DNA from: an uncultured Shewanella sp. | GTDB lineage: Bacteria > Pseudomonadota > Gammaproteobacteria > Enterobacterales > Shewanellaceae | DNA: 64,000 nt | Assembly: GCF_947501225.1 (NCBI RefSeq) | Contig: NZ_CANMUW010000002.1 | Location: forward strand, 1 to 64,000 | Reading direction: 5' to 3' | Part shown: one piece after another, positions 7,892 through 15,698 of the stretch | How the letters are laid out: the number at the start of each line of letters is the position of its first letter | Position numbering within the stretch: the stretch's first letter is position 1 | The notes under the pieces: model-generated | Told to the model about the DNA's origin: nothing | Database searches by the model: none | The model's input: the letters and a program-made list of their open reading frames with translations, nothing else | Translations under genes and position numbers: made by a program

Positions 7892-8578
7892 AAATTATTA
7901 CCCACCATTAAAGCGTTCAAGACAACACTTATAATTATTAAATCTCAAGAAGCAAAATAAATATAAACAGACACTATAAACCTGGTAAGAAATCAACACG
8001 CAACCAAGTTCAATTACCAGAGCATCAAAAACAAATAAATAATATATCAATCTGAAAGCATCAAATAGATAATAAAAAACAACTCACAATTTCACTTTTG
8101 ATAATTAAATAAACAAAACCCTTCTCACCACTTGCTGTTGCAGGGTTTCCTGCAATATGTCACGGCACGATTGAGCCAGGTCAAGTTCCCGCTTTGTAAG
8201 CCAGGTAGCAGTTTTCATCAATACGTGCTCTCACGCACCCTTTCCCACAGTATCAATCGACACTCACACAGGGCCATACTAAAAACAATCACTATGATTA
8301 AAATATGTTCCAATACTTAGAAGAGTAATAACAGAACACTTATTACATATTGAGCCATGTTAATTCCCAACCATTAATTACCACAATTGAAATTCACTAA
8401 CTCATATAACAAAACACTCACTTCAAAATAAAAACATTTATCAACTCTTAGTCACAACAAGCAAATAAAACAAACAACACAAACAAGCAACAAGTATATA
8501 TTGCCAGCGTTTAAATAAAACATCCCAAAACAATAATAGAAAAACTGTATTTATAAATAATTTACAAGGATTGATACT
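7892..8578. promoter_or_regulatory. A+T-rich divergent intergenic region between rdhA and the FadL-type gene
   Basis: These 687 bp separate two divergently read genes and must hold both promoters. The sequence is markedly A+T-rich with many short A and T runs and no convincing gene; short open frames have no ribosome site or family resemblance. A 7-bp perfect inverted repeat lies at 8138-8155. I find no clean FNR (TTGATN4ATCAA) or CRP (TGTGAN6TCACA) site by eye. Confidence 0.5.
8138..8155. repeat. Inverted repeat TTGCAGG-N4-CCTGCAA
   Basis: A perfect 7-bp palindrome with a GTTT spacer, the only G+C-containing symmetric element in the long A+T-rich region between rdhA and the FadL-type gene. 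It could be a regulator-binding site or a small hairpin; there is no following T-run. Confidence 0.55.
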
Positions 8579-9835
8579 ATGATAACTCGACACAACTATT
8601 TGTCTCTGCTGCTCTTCGCAACGGCAGGGATTGCGACCACCGCATCGGCCAGTGGCATCTTGCGAGAACAAACCACCACCTCCTATCTGGCGACAGCCGG
8701 AGCGGGTCAGGCAGCAGATATTGGCGCATCTGCCGCCTTTAACAACCCGGCAGGCCTGGCTTACCTCACCCGGCCAGAGATAGAGGGTAATTTGCTGTTG
8801 ATTGAAGATTCATTCCATTTTTACGATAAGGGGTCCAATGGAACCAATGATGATTTCGACAGCCGCCGTAAAAATACCGATTATGGAGTAGGCCTGAGCG
8901 GTGGAGGCTCTTTTTTCTACGGCCAACCACTTGCCGAGGGCTGGGGTATCGGTTTCGCATTGACCTCACCGGCAGGTGGAGCCACCGATTTTGGTGATAA
9001 CTGGGCGGGTTCTAACTTCATAGAATCAATCGAAGTCATGATAGCGGTAGCTCAGGTTGCTGTGGGCTATCAAATTAGCCCACAGTGGTCGGTAGGATTG
9101 AGTGCAGGTGCGAGTTACATGAGCTGGGAGCTGGATCTCGCCCCCTTCCCTCAAGCTTCTGAAAACCTGGACCTGGATGACACTAAACTTGCCTGGGCTT
9201 TGGGACTTATGTACAGACCCGGCGAAAATACGAGGATAGGTTTGCGCTATGTTGCCGGGGTCGACCATGAGGTCACTGGGCCGGCAATTATCGAAACCCA
9301 AATGGGAAACACCGAATACCGGGCATCACAAGCGTTCAATCTGGCCGATCTGGTCACCCTGAGCCTGGATCAGCAACTGAGTCCAAACCTAACCCTGCTG
9401 GCCGATATCGAGTGGGCCAACTGGTCTGAGATGAAAGAGAGCCGCATTATCCATGAAGAGGGACCTACGGTCGTAGTTCCACGCGACTGGAAAGATGCCT
9501 GGGGCGCGGCTGTAGGTCTTGCCTACAAGGTTTCACCGACACTCGCCCTAAAGATTGGCGTCAACTACGACGAGTCGGCGGTCTCAACCAACAATCATAA
9601 GATAGATCCTCCCTTAGACAGAACTATCGCCTACTCTGCCGGAGTCGATTGGGCATTGAATGACAGCACGGAGTTTACCCTAGGTTATCAATACCTGGAT
9701 TTCGGTGATATAGAGGTGAACCAAAGTATTGAGGGCTTCAACCCTATAACAGCCACGCCTTTCAGCCAACAAGTTATCGGAGAGAGTGAAGCCCACGTCC
9801 ACATTGTCAGTCTGGGCATTAACAAAAAGTTCTGA
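8579..9835 (+). CDS. FadL/OMPP1-family outer-membrane transport protein
   Basis: FadL-family beta-barrels carry hydrophobic compounds (long-chain fatty acids, or aromatics in TodX/XylN relatives) across the outer membrane. The 418-residue product has a signal peptide (LSLLLFATAGIATTASASG) and the family's N-terminal motif (SAAFNNPAGLAYL), alternating beta-strand patterns throughout (DIEWANWSEM; GYQYLDFGDIEV) and a C-terminal aromatic residue (NKKF). AAGG lies 9 nt before ATG. It stands divergently from rdhA, so it may feed a hydrophobic halogenated substrate; equally it may be a fatty-acid porin. The LysR-type gene follows on the same strand. Confidence 0.88.
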   Translation: MITRHNYLSLLLFATAGIATTASASGILREQTTTSYLATAGAGQAADIGASAAFNNPAGLAYLTRPEIEGNLLLIEDSFHFYDKGSNGTNDDFDSRRKNTDYGVGLSGGGSFFYGQPLAEGWGIGFALTSPAGGATDFGDNWAGSNFIESIEVMIAVAQVAVGYQISPQWSVGLSAGASYMSWELDLAPFPQASENLDLDDTKLAWALGLMYRPGENTRIGLRYVAGVDHEVTGPAIIETQMGNTEYRASQAFNLADLVTLSLDQQLSPNLTLLADIEWANWSEMKESRIIHEEGPTVVVPRDWKDAWGAAVGLAYKVSPTLALKIGVNYDESAVSTNNHKIDPPLDRTIAYSAGVDWALNDSTEFTLGYQYLDFGDIEVNQSIEGFNPITATPFSQQVIGESEAHVHIVSLGINKKF

Positions 9836-10019
9836 TAGCTTTTTATCTATATACCTTATTGCTGCCGAAGTAGCGGACACCGACAACCGCGACTTTGGCT
9901 TATAAGGTCGAAAAACGGAGAAAGCGATAGTGTCTATTTTGTCAATTTTGTACTAAGTAGATTCGTTGCTACTATCATCTCTATCAAAACAGATATAACA
10001 CATAAACAACAGGCCGTGT

Positions 10020-10943
10020 ATGCACCAAATATCACTCGACGATATCCGTCTGGTCAACCTGATTGCTAAAGTCGGTAGTTTTGCCCGGGCCGCAGACGCT
10101 AATGATCTTCCCCGCCCCAGCGTAACCCGAAGAATAAAACAGCTTGAAACCTATCTGGGCGTCATTCTGTTTCAGCGCTCTACCCGGCAACTGTCTCTGA
10201 CCCCCGAAGGAGAGGTGTTCCTTCAACACTGCCAGGCCATCGATATGGAGTGGCAGCAGGCCACCGAGCGGATGAAAAACACCGGAGCCGAACCCAGCGG
10301 AAAACTTAGAGTCAGTGCACTGGGACTGTTCAATCGCACCATTGCAGGCCCGATATTGTCTCAATTTGTCAATCAATACCCGAAGATCGATCTCGAGTTA
10401 ACCTCAACCTGGTCGGCACCGGATGCCTCTAAATTTGATTTTGACCTGATGTTTAACACTAAGCCTCTCGATGACAAGAGCTTCATAAGTGAAGTATTAA
10501 CCATCACGGATAGAGATTTTTATGCCAGCCCCGACTATCTGGCAAGAATAAAGGTGCCGCAAACCCCTTTAGATATGAGCACACTCGATCTGATTATCCT
10601 CAACTACACCGATCTGGAGAATGGTCAGTGGTTATGGCAGGATGAAAGTACCGTTCGCTCAATGGCAGTGCAAAGCCACCTGAAGCTCGATGAAGCCGAA
10701 GCAGCCTTGCAGATGACACTTCTTGGTCACGGCATCTGCTGGCTCCCGGATTTTGTGTGTGAAAAACATCTTGCAGAAAAGAAACTGGTGAGGTTGTTTG
10801 ACGGTAGCTTTGCCACCCCAGGGCCACTGTGGGCCATCTACCCCAGGACCCCCTATGAGAACCAACGTATGCGGCTGTTTATCGAGATGGCCAAGTCCAG
10901 CGAACTATTGGGGAAACCCGTTGTGAATGCCGTTAAGAGTTAA
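10020..10943 (+). CDS. LysR-family transcriptional regulator
   Basis: 307 residues with the standard N-terminal winged helix-turn-helix (residues ~5-62; ISLDDIRLVNLIAKVGSFARAAD, then PRPSVTRRIKQLETYLG and FQRSTRQLSLT) and a C-terminal periplasmic-binding-like effector domain. LysR regulators respond to small molecules and often control adjacent genes. This one follows the FadL-type gene by 184 bp on the same strand rather than being divergent from a target, so its target could be the FadL-type gene, the rdh genes, or elsewhere. Confidence 0.9.
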   Translation: MHQISLDDIRLVNLIAKVGSFARAADANDLPRPSVTRRIKQLETYLGVILFQRSTRQLSLTPEGEVFLQHCQAIDMEWQQATERMKNTGAEPSGKLRVSALGLFNRTIAGPILSQFVNQYPKIDLELTSTWSAPDASKFDFDLMFNTKPLDDKSFISEVLTITDRDFYASPDYLARIKVPQTPLDMSTLDLIILNYTDLENGQWLWQDESTVRSMAVQSHLKLDEAEAALQMTLLGHGICWLPDFVCEKHLAEKKLVRLFDGSFATPGPLWAIYPRTPYENQRMRLFIEMAKSSELLGKPVVNAVKS

Positions 10944-11337
10944 TCGGTCACCTTAGCTTACTGAACGAATGGCACCAACTTTCTGCCGTGGGTTCAATTC
11001 CGTCATTTTTAAGCATCAACTCAGAAAGCAAAAAGCCCGCTATAAAATAGCGGGCCTTTCTGACTTTCTATTGCAGATCAGGGAGGAGAGATAGCGGTCT
11101 TTAAACAAGAGGACCCCTAGGGTTCAATTCCTTGGTTTTTTTAACGAAAAAAGGCCACTCTTTCGAGTAGCCTTTTTTCTAAATATGGCGGAGAGATAGC
11201 GTAATTTAAACAACAGGAACCCTACATATTCGTGCTACAAACCCATTACTATTGAAACCTAGCAATTATAAACACATCAACTTAACCACCAGACAGCAAA
11301 AAGCCCGATATCGTAAGATACCGGGCTTTTCTGAATA
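10944..11337. repeat. tRNA-Ser debris array, first segment
   Basis: Three hairpins (11030-11060, arms GCCCGCTAT/ATAGCGGGC; 11147-11178; 11298-11331) alternate with tRNA-Ser-like fragments at 11084-11131 and 11186-11247. The second fragment starts with TGGCGGAGAGATAG, exactly the 3' end (minus strand) of the intact gene at 11338, and contains GCTACAAACCCAT from its variable arm. The first contains CTAGGGTTCAATTCC, close to the T-arm read on the plus strand. No protein gene is seen. Confidence 0.75.
11298..11331 (-). terminator. Terminator after tRNA-Ser copy 1
   Basis: The hairpin AAGCCCGATATC-GTAA-GATACCGGGCTT (one mismatch) with A-run on its plus-strand 5' side, so a T-run on the minus transcript, ends just downstream of the tRNA-Ser gene at 11338-11428. 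Confidence 0.8.
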
Positions 11338-11428
11338 TGGCGGAGAGATAGGGATTTGAACCCTAGATGGGCTACAAACCCATGCCGGTTTTCAAGACCG
11401 GTGCATTCGACCACTCTGCCATCTCTCC
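11338..11428 (-). tRNA. tRNA-Ser (UGA), copy 1
   Basis: The reverse complement starts GGAGAGATGGCAGAGTGG, has anticodon UGA in CCGGT-CTTGAAA-ACCGG, a long variable arm (CATGGGTTTGTAGCCCATC), T-arm GGGTTCAAATCCC and encoded CCA; 91 nt. It is identical to the copy at 12622-12712. Confidence 0.96.
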
Positions 11429-11542
11429 GAACGAGCGATATAATAACGCCCTCCCTCTTATGTGTAAATACCTATCTCGCCATTAGAGTATCGAATGCTC
11501 ATTAGAGCAGCAAACTGCTGAGCTATAAACTAAGAGGTATAA

Positions 11543-11977
11543 TCACTCGGGCATAGTTTCGCCGCTACCTCCCGCTTCGCTGGGCATATCTTTCATTTTC
11601 GGCAAACCATCTTTAATGGGTAGCACACTCTCCTGATAATGGACATGCACGCCCGGTTCAAACTTAAGTGATGGAATGCTCGCGGCAAATACATCGATTA
11701 AATTCATCGTCGGGTGTTCCGTCAAAATATGCCCGCCACATTCACTACACCACTTTCGTGTACTGTTGGGCGTCTTGTTAAAGCTGGAAATTTTATCGGC
11801 CCCGGCAGTGATGTTAATAGCCTCCGGGTCCCACAAGCTAAAGGCATTCACTGGTCCTGCAGACCACTTTCTGCAAGACTCACAGTGACAATAGCCCATC
11901 CCTTTAGGTGTACCTGTAACCAAAAATTGAACGGCACCACAGAAACAACGACCTTGATAGCTGGATTCTTCACTCAT
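11543..11977 (-). CDS. GFA-family (Mss4-like) zinc protein
   Basis: 144 residues of the glutathione-dependent formaldehyde-activating enzyme family, a zinc-binding beta-tent fold. Metal ligands are visible: CFCG near residue 12, CHCESC near residue 30 and CSECGG near residue 98. Most family members have no proven role, and glutathione-linked formaldehyde capture should not be assumed. GGAAG lies 5 nt before ATG. It sits between two tRNA-Ser copies and their debris, a position consistent with cargo or simple rearrangement. Confidence 0.85.
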   Translation of the reverse strand: MSEESSYQGRCFCGAVQFLVTGTPKGMGYCHCESCRKWSAGPVNAFSLWDPEAINITAGADKISSFNKTPNSTRKWCSECGGHILTEHPTMNLIDVFAASIPSLKFEPGVHVHYQESVLPIKDGLPKMKDMPSEAGGSGETMPE

Positions 11978-12621
11978 ATTTTCTTCCTATTAATAACGTA
12001 AGAATATTGATAAGTGCTTTGAAGTGTAGTCTAAGAGCGCTGAAGGTGAAGTTACTCACCACTCAAGTCTATCTATAAGGCAGTTAAATAGGAGATTTAC
12101 TAATATGGCTAGATCCAGCGGATTATTGGGTTCGCTCCCTACTGGTACAGAGGAGTGATAATCGGTCACAGTGAAACCATACCAATATCCCTCTAACTGG
12201 TTTGCTAAACGAATAAGCCCCAGCATTTTTGTTCGGGCTTAATCTGGCTATCGATGAAGGATCGGGATGCAGAGATAGCGATCTTTAAACAAGAGGAACC
12301 CTAGAGTTCTTATTTCCCATACAAAAACAATACGAAAAAGCCCCTAACATTGCTGTTAAGGGCTTCATCTTACTCTCGTTTAGAAAAGTGGCGGAGAGAT
12401 AGCGGTCTTTAAACAATAGGAACCCAAGGGTTCAATTCTTTCTCTAACTCCCTCTAATACGAAAAAGCCCCTAACATTACTGTTAGGGGCTTCATCTTAC
12501 TCTCGTTTAGAAAAAGTGGCGGAGAGATAGCGTAATTTAAACAACAGGAACCCAAGGGTTCAATTCCCAGTCCGCTTAAACGAAAAAGCCCCAGCAGTTC
12601 TGCTGGGGCTTAATCTGAATA
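11978..12621. repeat. tRNA-Ser debris array, second segment
   Basis: After about 200 bp of unremarkable sequence, four hairpins (12215-12240, 12335-12365, 12463-12492, 12582-12613) alternate with tRNA-Ser-like fragments at 12270-12310, 12389-12436 and 12517-12570. The last two open with TGGCGGAGAGATAG. Units starting at 12331 and 12459 are near-identical over about 128 bp, showing tandem duplication. Nothing protein-coding is seen. Confidence 0.75.
12582..12613 (-). terminator. Terminator after tRNA-Ser copy 2
   Basis: A perfect hairpin AAGCCCCAGCA-GTTC-TGCTGGGGCTT with AAAAA on the plus-strand 5' side (a U-run on the minus transcript), just downstream of the tRNA-Ser gene at 12622-12712. 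Confidence 0.85.
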
Positions 12622-12712
12622 TGGCGGAGAGATAGGGATTTGAACCCTAGATGGGCTACAAACCCATGCCGGTTTTCAAGACCGGTGCATTCGACCACTC
12701 TGCCATCTCTCC
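12622..12712 (-). tRNA. tRNA-Ser (UGA), copy 2
   Basis: Same sequence as the 11338-11428 gene: anticodon UGA, long variable arm and encoded CCA; 91 nt. The two copies flank the GFA-family gene and share the adjacent debris, consistent with a segmental duplication of a tRNA-terminator unit. Confidence 0.96.
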
Positions 12713-12936
12713 GAACGGGGCAAATATTATAAGCATCTCAGTTTTATGTAAACCATTATTTCAGTTTGAGACTTCAAGCGGCTATCTTCTACCCATCTTG
12801 ATTGATTCTTAACAAATATCGGTACAAATACATGTGCTACATGCCACTAAAGAAACAAATATGATATTGGCCAAGATCAAGATGTGCTAATATCTGCATA
12901 TTGTTAATCTGTCTATTATTAAGTAGCACCTGCTAT

Positions 12937-14679
12937 ATGAATCCAAACGTCATTCCAGTTTCTGCATTGTCTCCTCACCATAACATTCCAACACTTTCTG
13001 AGATTGAACTTAATGCACAAGCTCTGTTATTAGGTCAGGAAAGAGTCATAGATGCATTCGAACTGCTGACAAAAACATCGAATCAACATATGTTCCTCGC
13101 AGATTTAGCGGGTATAGATAGATACCAATTTATCAAATCACTCACCTCCAGCATGGGGGAGATAGATGATCTGTATCTGCATAAGTCAATGAGTAATGAA
13201 CAGTTAACTTTTGACTGGCGGAGTGACCACTCGGCCACGCCTGAAGATATTTTCTCTACCAAGAACCAGAGCTATCGCTACCTTTCCGGTAATATTAAGC
13301 GCACCGACCTCATTGGCCGACTCACTCAAACCGATAAGGATTCCGTTAACGGTAAGACTCAGTATATTCCCGGTGCGCTGGCGCAATGCCACTACCTGTT
13401 TATCTGCGCCGAATCCCTCTGGAAACGGGAGGGCTTGTGGGATCTTCTCTTAGAGATACTCAGCCATAGAGAGTACAGTGTCCATTCGACGCTCCCCCCT
13501 CTGCCTCTTAATTGTAAAATCATACTCGTTGGCTCCAGCACTCAGTTTAGTGTGTGCTGGGTTGAGGAGCCTCAGTTCTCGCTTCACTTCCCTCTGCTCG
13601 GAGAGATGGTAAATGAGCTCGATCTGAACATACATACGGAAGCCGACTACTCTTGCTGGCTGTCAGCCGTGGCCGAAAGTGTAGGTGTGTCGTTGTCACA
13701 ATCGGCTCTGGCGCCACTTTTCTTACACTCAGCCCGTTTAGCAGATCACCAACAGAGACTTTCTCTGCTCTCATCTCAAATTGGACAGCTGTTAGCTCAG
13801 GCCAAGGCCTACTCGGGGCAAGATGAAGTTACAGCAGACAGCATCACTTTAGCGTTGAACAGGCACCAGAGCCGCCATAATGCGTCTGAAATGCTATCGG
13901 CTCAAAATTTTGACGATAAGTTTATAAACTTACCGACTGATAAATCTATTATCGGCCAGATCAACGGACTCACGGTACTGGACACCGTCGAATACAGTTA
14001 TGGTGAACCAGCAAGGATCACGGCTTCGGTGCATTACGGCGACGGTGAAGTTGCCGATATCGAGAGAAAGTCAGAACTCGGTGGCAATATTCATGCAAAA
14101 GGAATGATGATCCTCTCCTCTTGCCTGTATCGAATCTTCGGCAAAGATGCACCTATGCACCTCAACTCCAACATAGTTTTTGAACAATCATATCAGGAGA
14201 TCGACGGAGACAGTGCATCACTCGCCGAATATTGCTGCCTGATTTCAGCCATTACAGAAAAGCCGATAGATCAAGGCATAGCAGTAACAGGGGCACTCGA
14301 TCAATTCGGAAATGTGCAAGCGATCGGTGGCGTTAATGAAAAGATAGAAGGCTTCTTCAACTTGTGTTCAAGACGCGGGCTGACCGGCAATCAAGGGGTG
14401 ATAATCCCAAAAACTAATACTCAACAACTTAATCTTAATCCGCAAGTGATAGAAGCCGTTACATCAGGCGAATTTCACCTGTATGAAGTTGAGCACGTCG
14501 ATGAAGCCGTGGAACGACTGATGAATATCACAGCAGGAGTTGCAGATAAAGATAATAACTTCCCGGATGAATCACTCTATGGCCTGGTTCAGCATCGTCT
14601 GGCTGGGTTAGCGGGCTACCAGGATGAAGAGAAAAGTTTTTTTGCGAAGGTAGTCGAAAAATTGAGCTTTTCCAGCTGA
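12937..14679 (+). CDS. ycbZ: Lon-like protease YcbZ
   Basis: A Lon-family serine protease with a reduced ATPase part. In the numbering from ATG 12937 (580 residues), the Lon catalytic dyad is S426 (EIDGDSASLAEY) and K469 (GGVNEKIEG), 43 residues apart as in Lon. The N-terminal region keeps an AAA-like outline, but I see no good Walker A (GxxxxGK) and only loose Walker B character, so ATP use is doubtful. A TTG-initiated extension to 12901 is possible but has no better ribosome site. It is directly upstream of fabA, the conserved enterobacterial arrangement. Substrates are not established. Confidence 0.9.
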   Translation: MNPNVIPVSALSPHHNIPTLSEIELNAQALLLGQERVIDAFELLTKTSNQHMFLADLAGIDRYQFIKSLTSSMGEIDDLYLHKSMSNEQLTFDWRSDHSATPEDIFSTKNQSYRYLSGNIKRTDLIGRLTQTDKDSVNGKTQYIPGALAQCHYLFICAESLWKREGLWDLLLEILSHREYSVHSTLPPLPLNCKIILVGSSTQFSVCWVEEPQFSLHFPLLGEMVNELDLNIHTEADYSCWLSAVAESVGVSLSQSALAPLFLHSARLADHQQRLSLLSSQIGQLLAQAKAYSGQDEVTADSITLALNRHQSRHNASEMLSAQNFDDKFINLPTDKSIIGQINGLTVLDTVEYSYGEPARITASVHYGDGEVADIERKSELGGNIHAKGMMILSSCLYRIFGKDAPMHLNSNIVFEQSYQEIDGDSASLAEYCCLISAITEKPIDQGIAVTGALDQFGNVQAIGGVNEKIEGFFNLCSRRGLTGNQGVIIPKTNTQQLNLNPQVIEAVTSGEFHLYEVEHVDEAVERLMNITAGVADKDNNFPDESLYGLVQHRLAGLAGYQDEEKSFFAKVVEKLSFSS

Positions 14680-14748
14680 TCGGAGTTGTTTAGCTTACAC
14701 GTGTTCGCTAATCTTTAGCTCTAAAAATTGCTGAAGTGAAGTATATCA

Positions 14749-15264
14749 ATGAGTAAAGCTAACAGTTTCAATAAAGAAGATCTTATAGCCTGCGGCCATG
14801 GCGAGTTATTTGGTAAGAACTCACCTCGTTTGCCAATAGATAATATGTTGATGATCGACAGAATCACCAAGATTAATGCAGATGGTGGTGAATTCGGTAA
14901 GGGTGAAATTGTAGCCGAGCTCGATATAAACCCCGACCTATGGTTTTTCGGTTGTCACTTTTCAGGCGATCCCGTTATGCCCGGTTGCCTTGGACTCGAT
15001 GCTATGTGGCAGTTAGTTGGATTTTTCCTTGGCTGGGAAGGTGCTGAGGGCAAAGGACGAGCACTAGGTGTTGGTGAGGTGAAGTTTACCGGCCAGGTAC
15101 TACCCGATGCCAAGAAGGTAACCTATAAGCTGACCATCAAGCGTAAGGTATACCGCAAGCTGGTCATGGGTATTGCCGATGCAACGATGGAAGTTGATGG
15201 ACGCGAGATCTACAGTGCAAAAGATCTGAAAGTGGGTATATTCACCGATACCACATCATTCTAA
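14749..15264 (+). CDS. fabA: 3-hydroxydecanoyl-ACP dehydratase/isomerase
   Basis: FabA dehydrates 3-hydroxydecanoyl-ACP and isomerises trans-2- to cis-3-decenoyl-ACP, starting anaerobic unsaturated fatty acid synthesis. Catalytic H70 ([14 protein letters not shown]) and D84 (CLGLDAMWQ) are at the same numbers as in E. coli, and the length of 171 is standard. It is 69 nt after ycbZ and converges on rmf; the shared hairpin at 15288-15334 probably ends both transcripts. Confidence 0.98.
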   Translation: MSKANSFNKEDLIACGHGELFGKNSPRLPIDNMLMIDRITKINADGGEFGKGEIVAELDINPDLWFFGCHFSGDPVMPGCLGLDAMWQLVGFFLGWEGAEGKGRALGVGEVKFTGQVLPDAKKVTYKLTIKRKVYRKLVMGIADATMEVDGREIYSAKDLKVGIFTDTTSF

Positions 15265-15287
15265 TCACTTTCTTTCGCCCATAAAAA

Positions 15288-15334
15288 TGCCCTCTTAACT
15301 CACTGATATCTACCAAGGGTGAGGCCGGAGGGCA
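15288..15334. terminator. Bidirectional terminator between fabA and rmf
   Basis: TGCCCTC (15288-15294) pairs with GAGGGCA (15328-15334), with inner CTCAC/GTGAG pairing in the loop. AAAAA flanks both sides, giving weak U-runs in either direction, fitting two convergent genes. Confidence 0.6.
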
Positions 15335-15345
15335 AAAATGCTGCG

Positions 15346-15522
15346 CTATTTATTAAATAAGCCACTTAGCCGGCCATCTACGCCTTCACGCCAACCCCCT
15401 AACCATTGTGACTTCGAGTCAAGTGTCGAATAAGGACAATTCTCCTTTGAGCGGCCACCTACTCCGGCCTGAAACCCTTTCGAAAAAGCTCTATCTAAAC
15501 GATCTCTTTTTTGTCTCTTCAT
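15346..15522 (-). CDS. rmf: Ribosome modulation factor
   Basis: A 58-codon gene. The product starts MKRQKRDRLDRAFSKGF and ends WREGVDGRLSGLFNK; the basic N-terminus, the QAGVGGRSKENCPY block and the W-x-G-WREG motif are the RMF signature. RMF dimerises 70S ribosomes into inactive 100S particles in stationary phase. Lying next to fabA and opposite to it is the usual gammaproteobacterial order. Confidence 0.95.
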   Translation of the reverse strand: MKRQKRDRLDRAFSKGFQAGVGGRSKENCPYSTLDSKSQWLGGWREGVDGRLSGLFNK

Positions 15523-15659
15523 GCAAGCATCCTCTGTTTTACATACAAAGAAGCAGTAGCTTCACTAAACATAAATAGAGGTTTTTGAGTTCAAGATCAA
15601 TCAAAATTTAACCGTTTTCAGTGGTTATTATTTAAGCTGTTGAGTTTTTTGGACAAAAA

Positions 15660-15685
15660 AAATCGAGGCAGTTGCCTCGACTTTT
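15660..15685 (-). terminator. Terminator after the DUF3466 gene
   Basis: Perfect hairpin TCGAGGCA-GT-TGCCTCGA (15663-15680) with A-run on its plus-strand left side and T-run on the right; it lies 14 nt past the stop of the minus-strand DUF3466 gene. Confidence 0.85.
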
Positions 15686-15698
15686 TACTAATAATGTT

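Noticed and set aside
8441..8671. 76-codon minus-strand frame overlapping the start of the FadL-type gene
   Set aside because: It overlaps the signal-peptide coding region of a real gene and extends into A+T-rich DNA; low complexity and no ribosome site.
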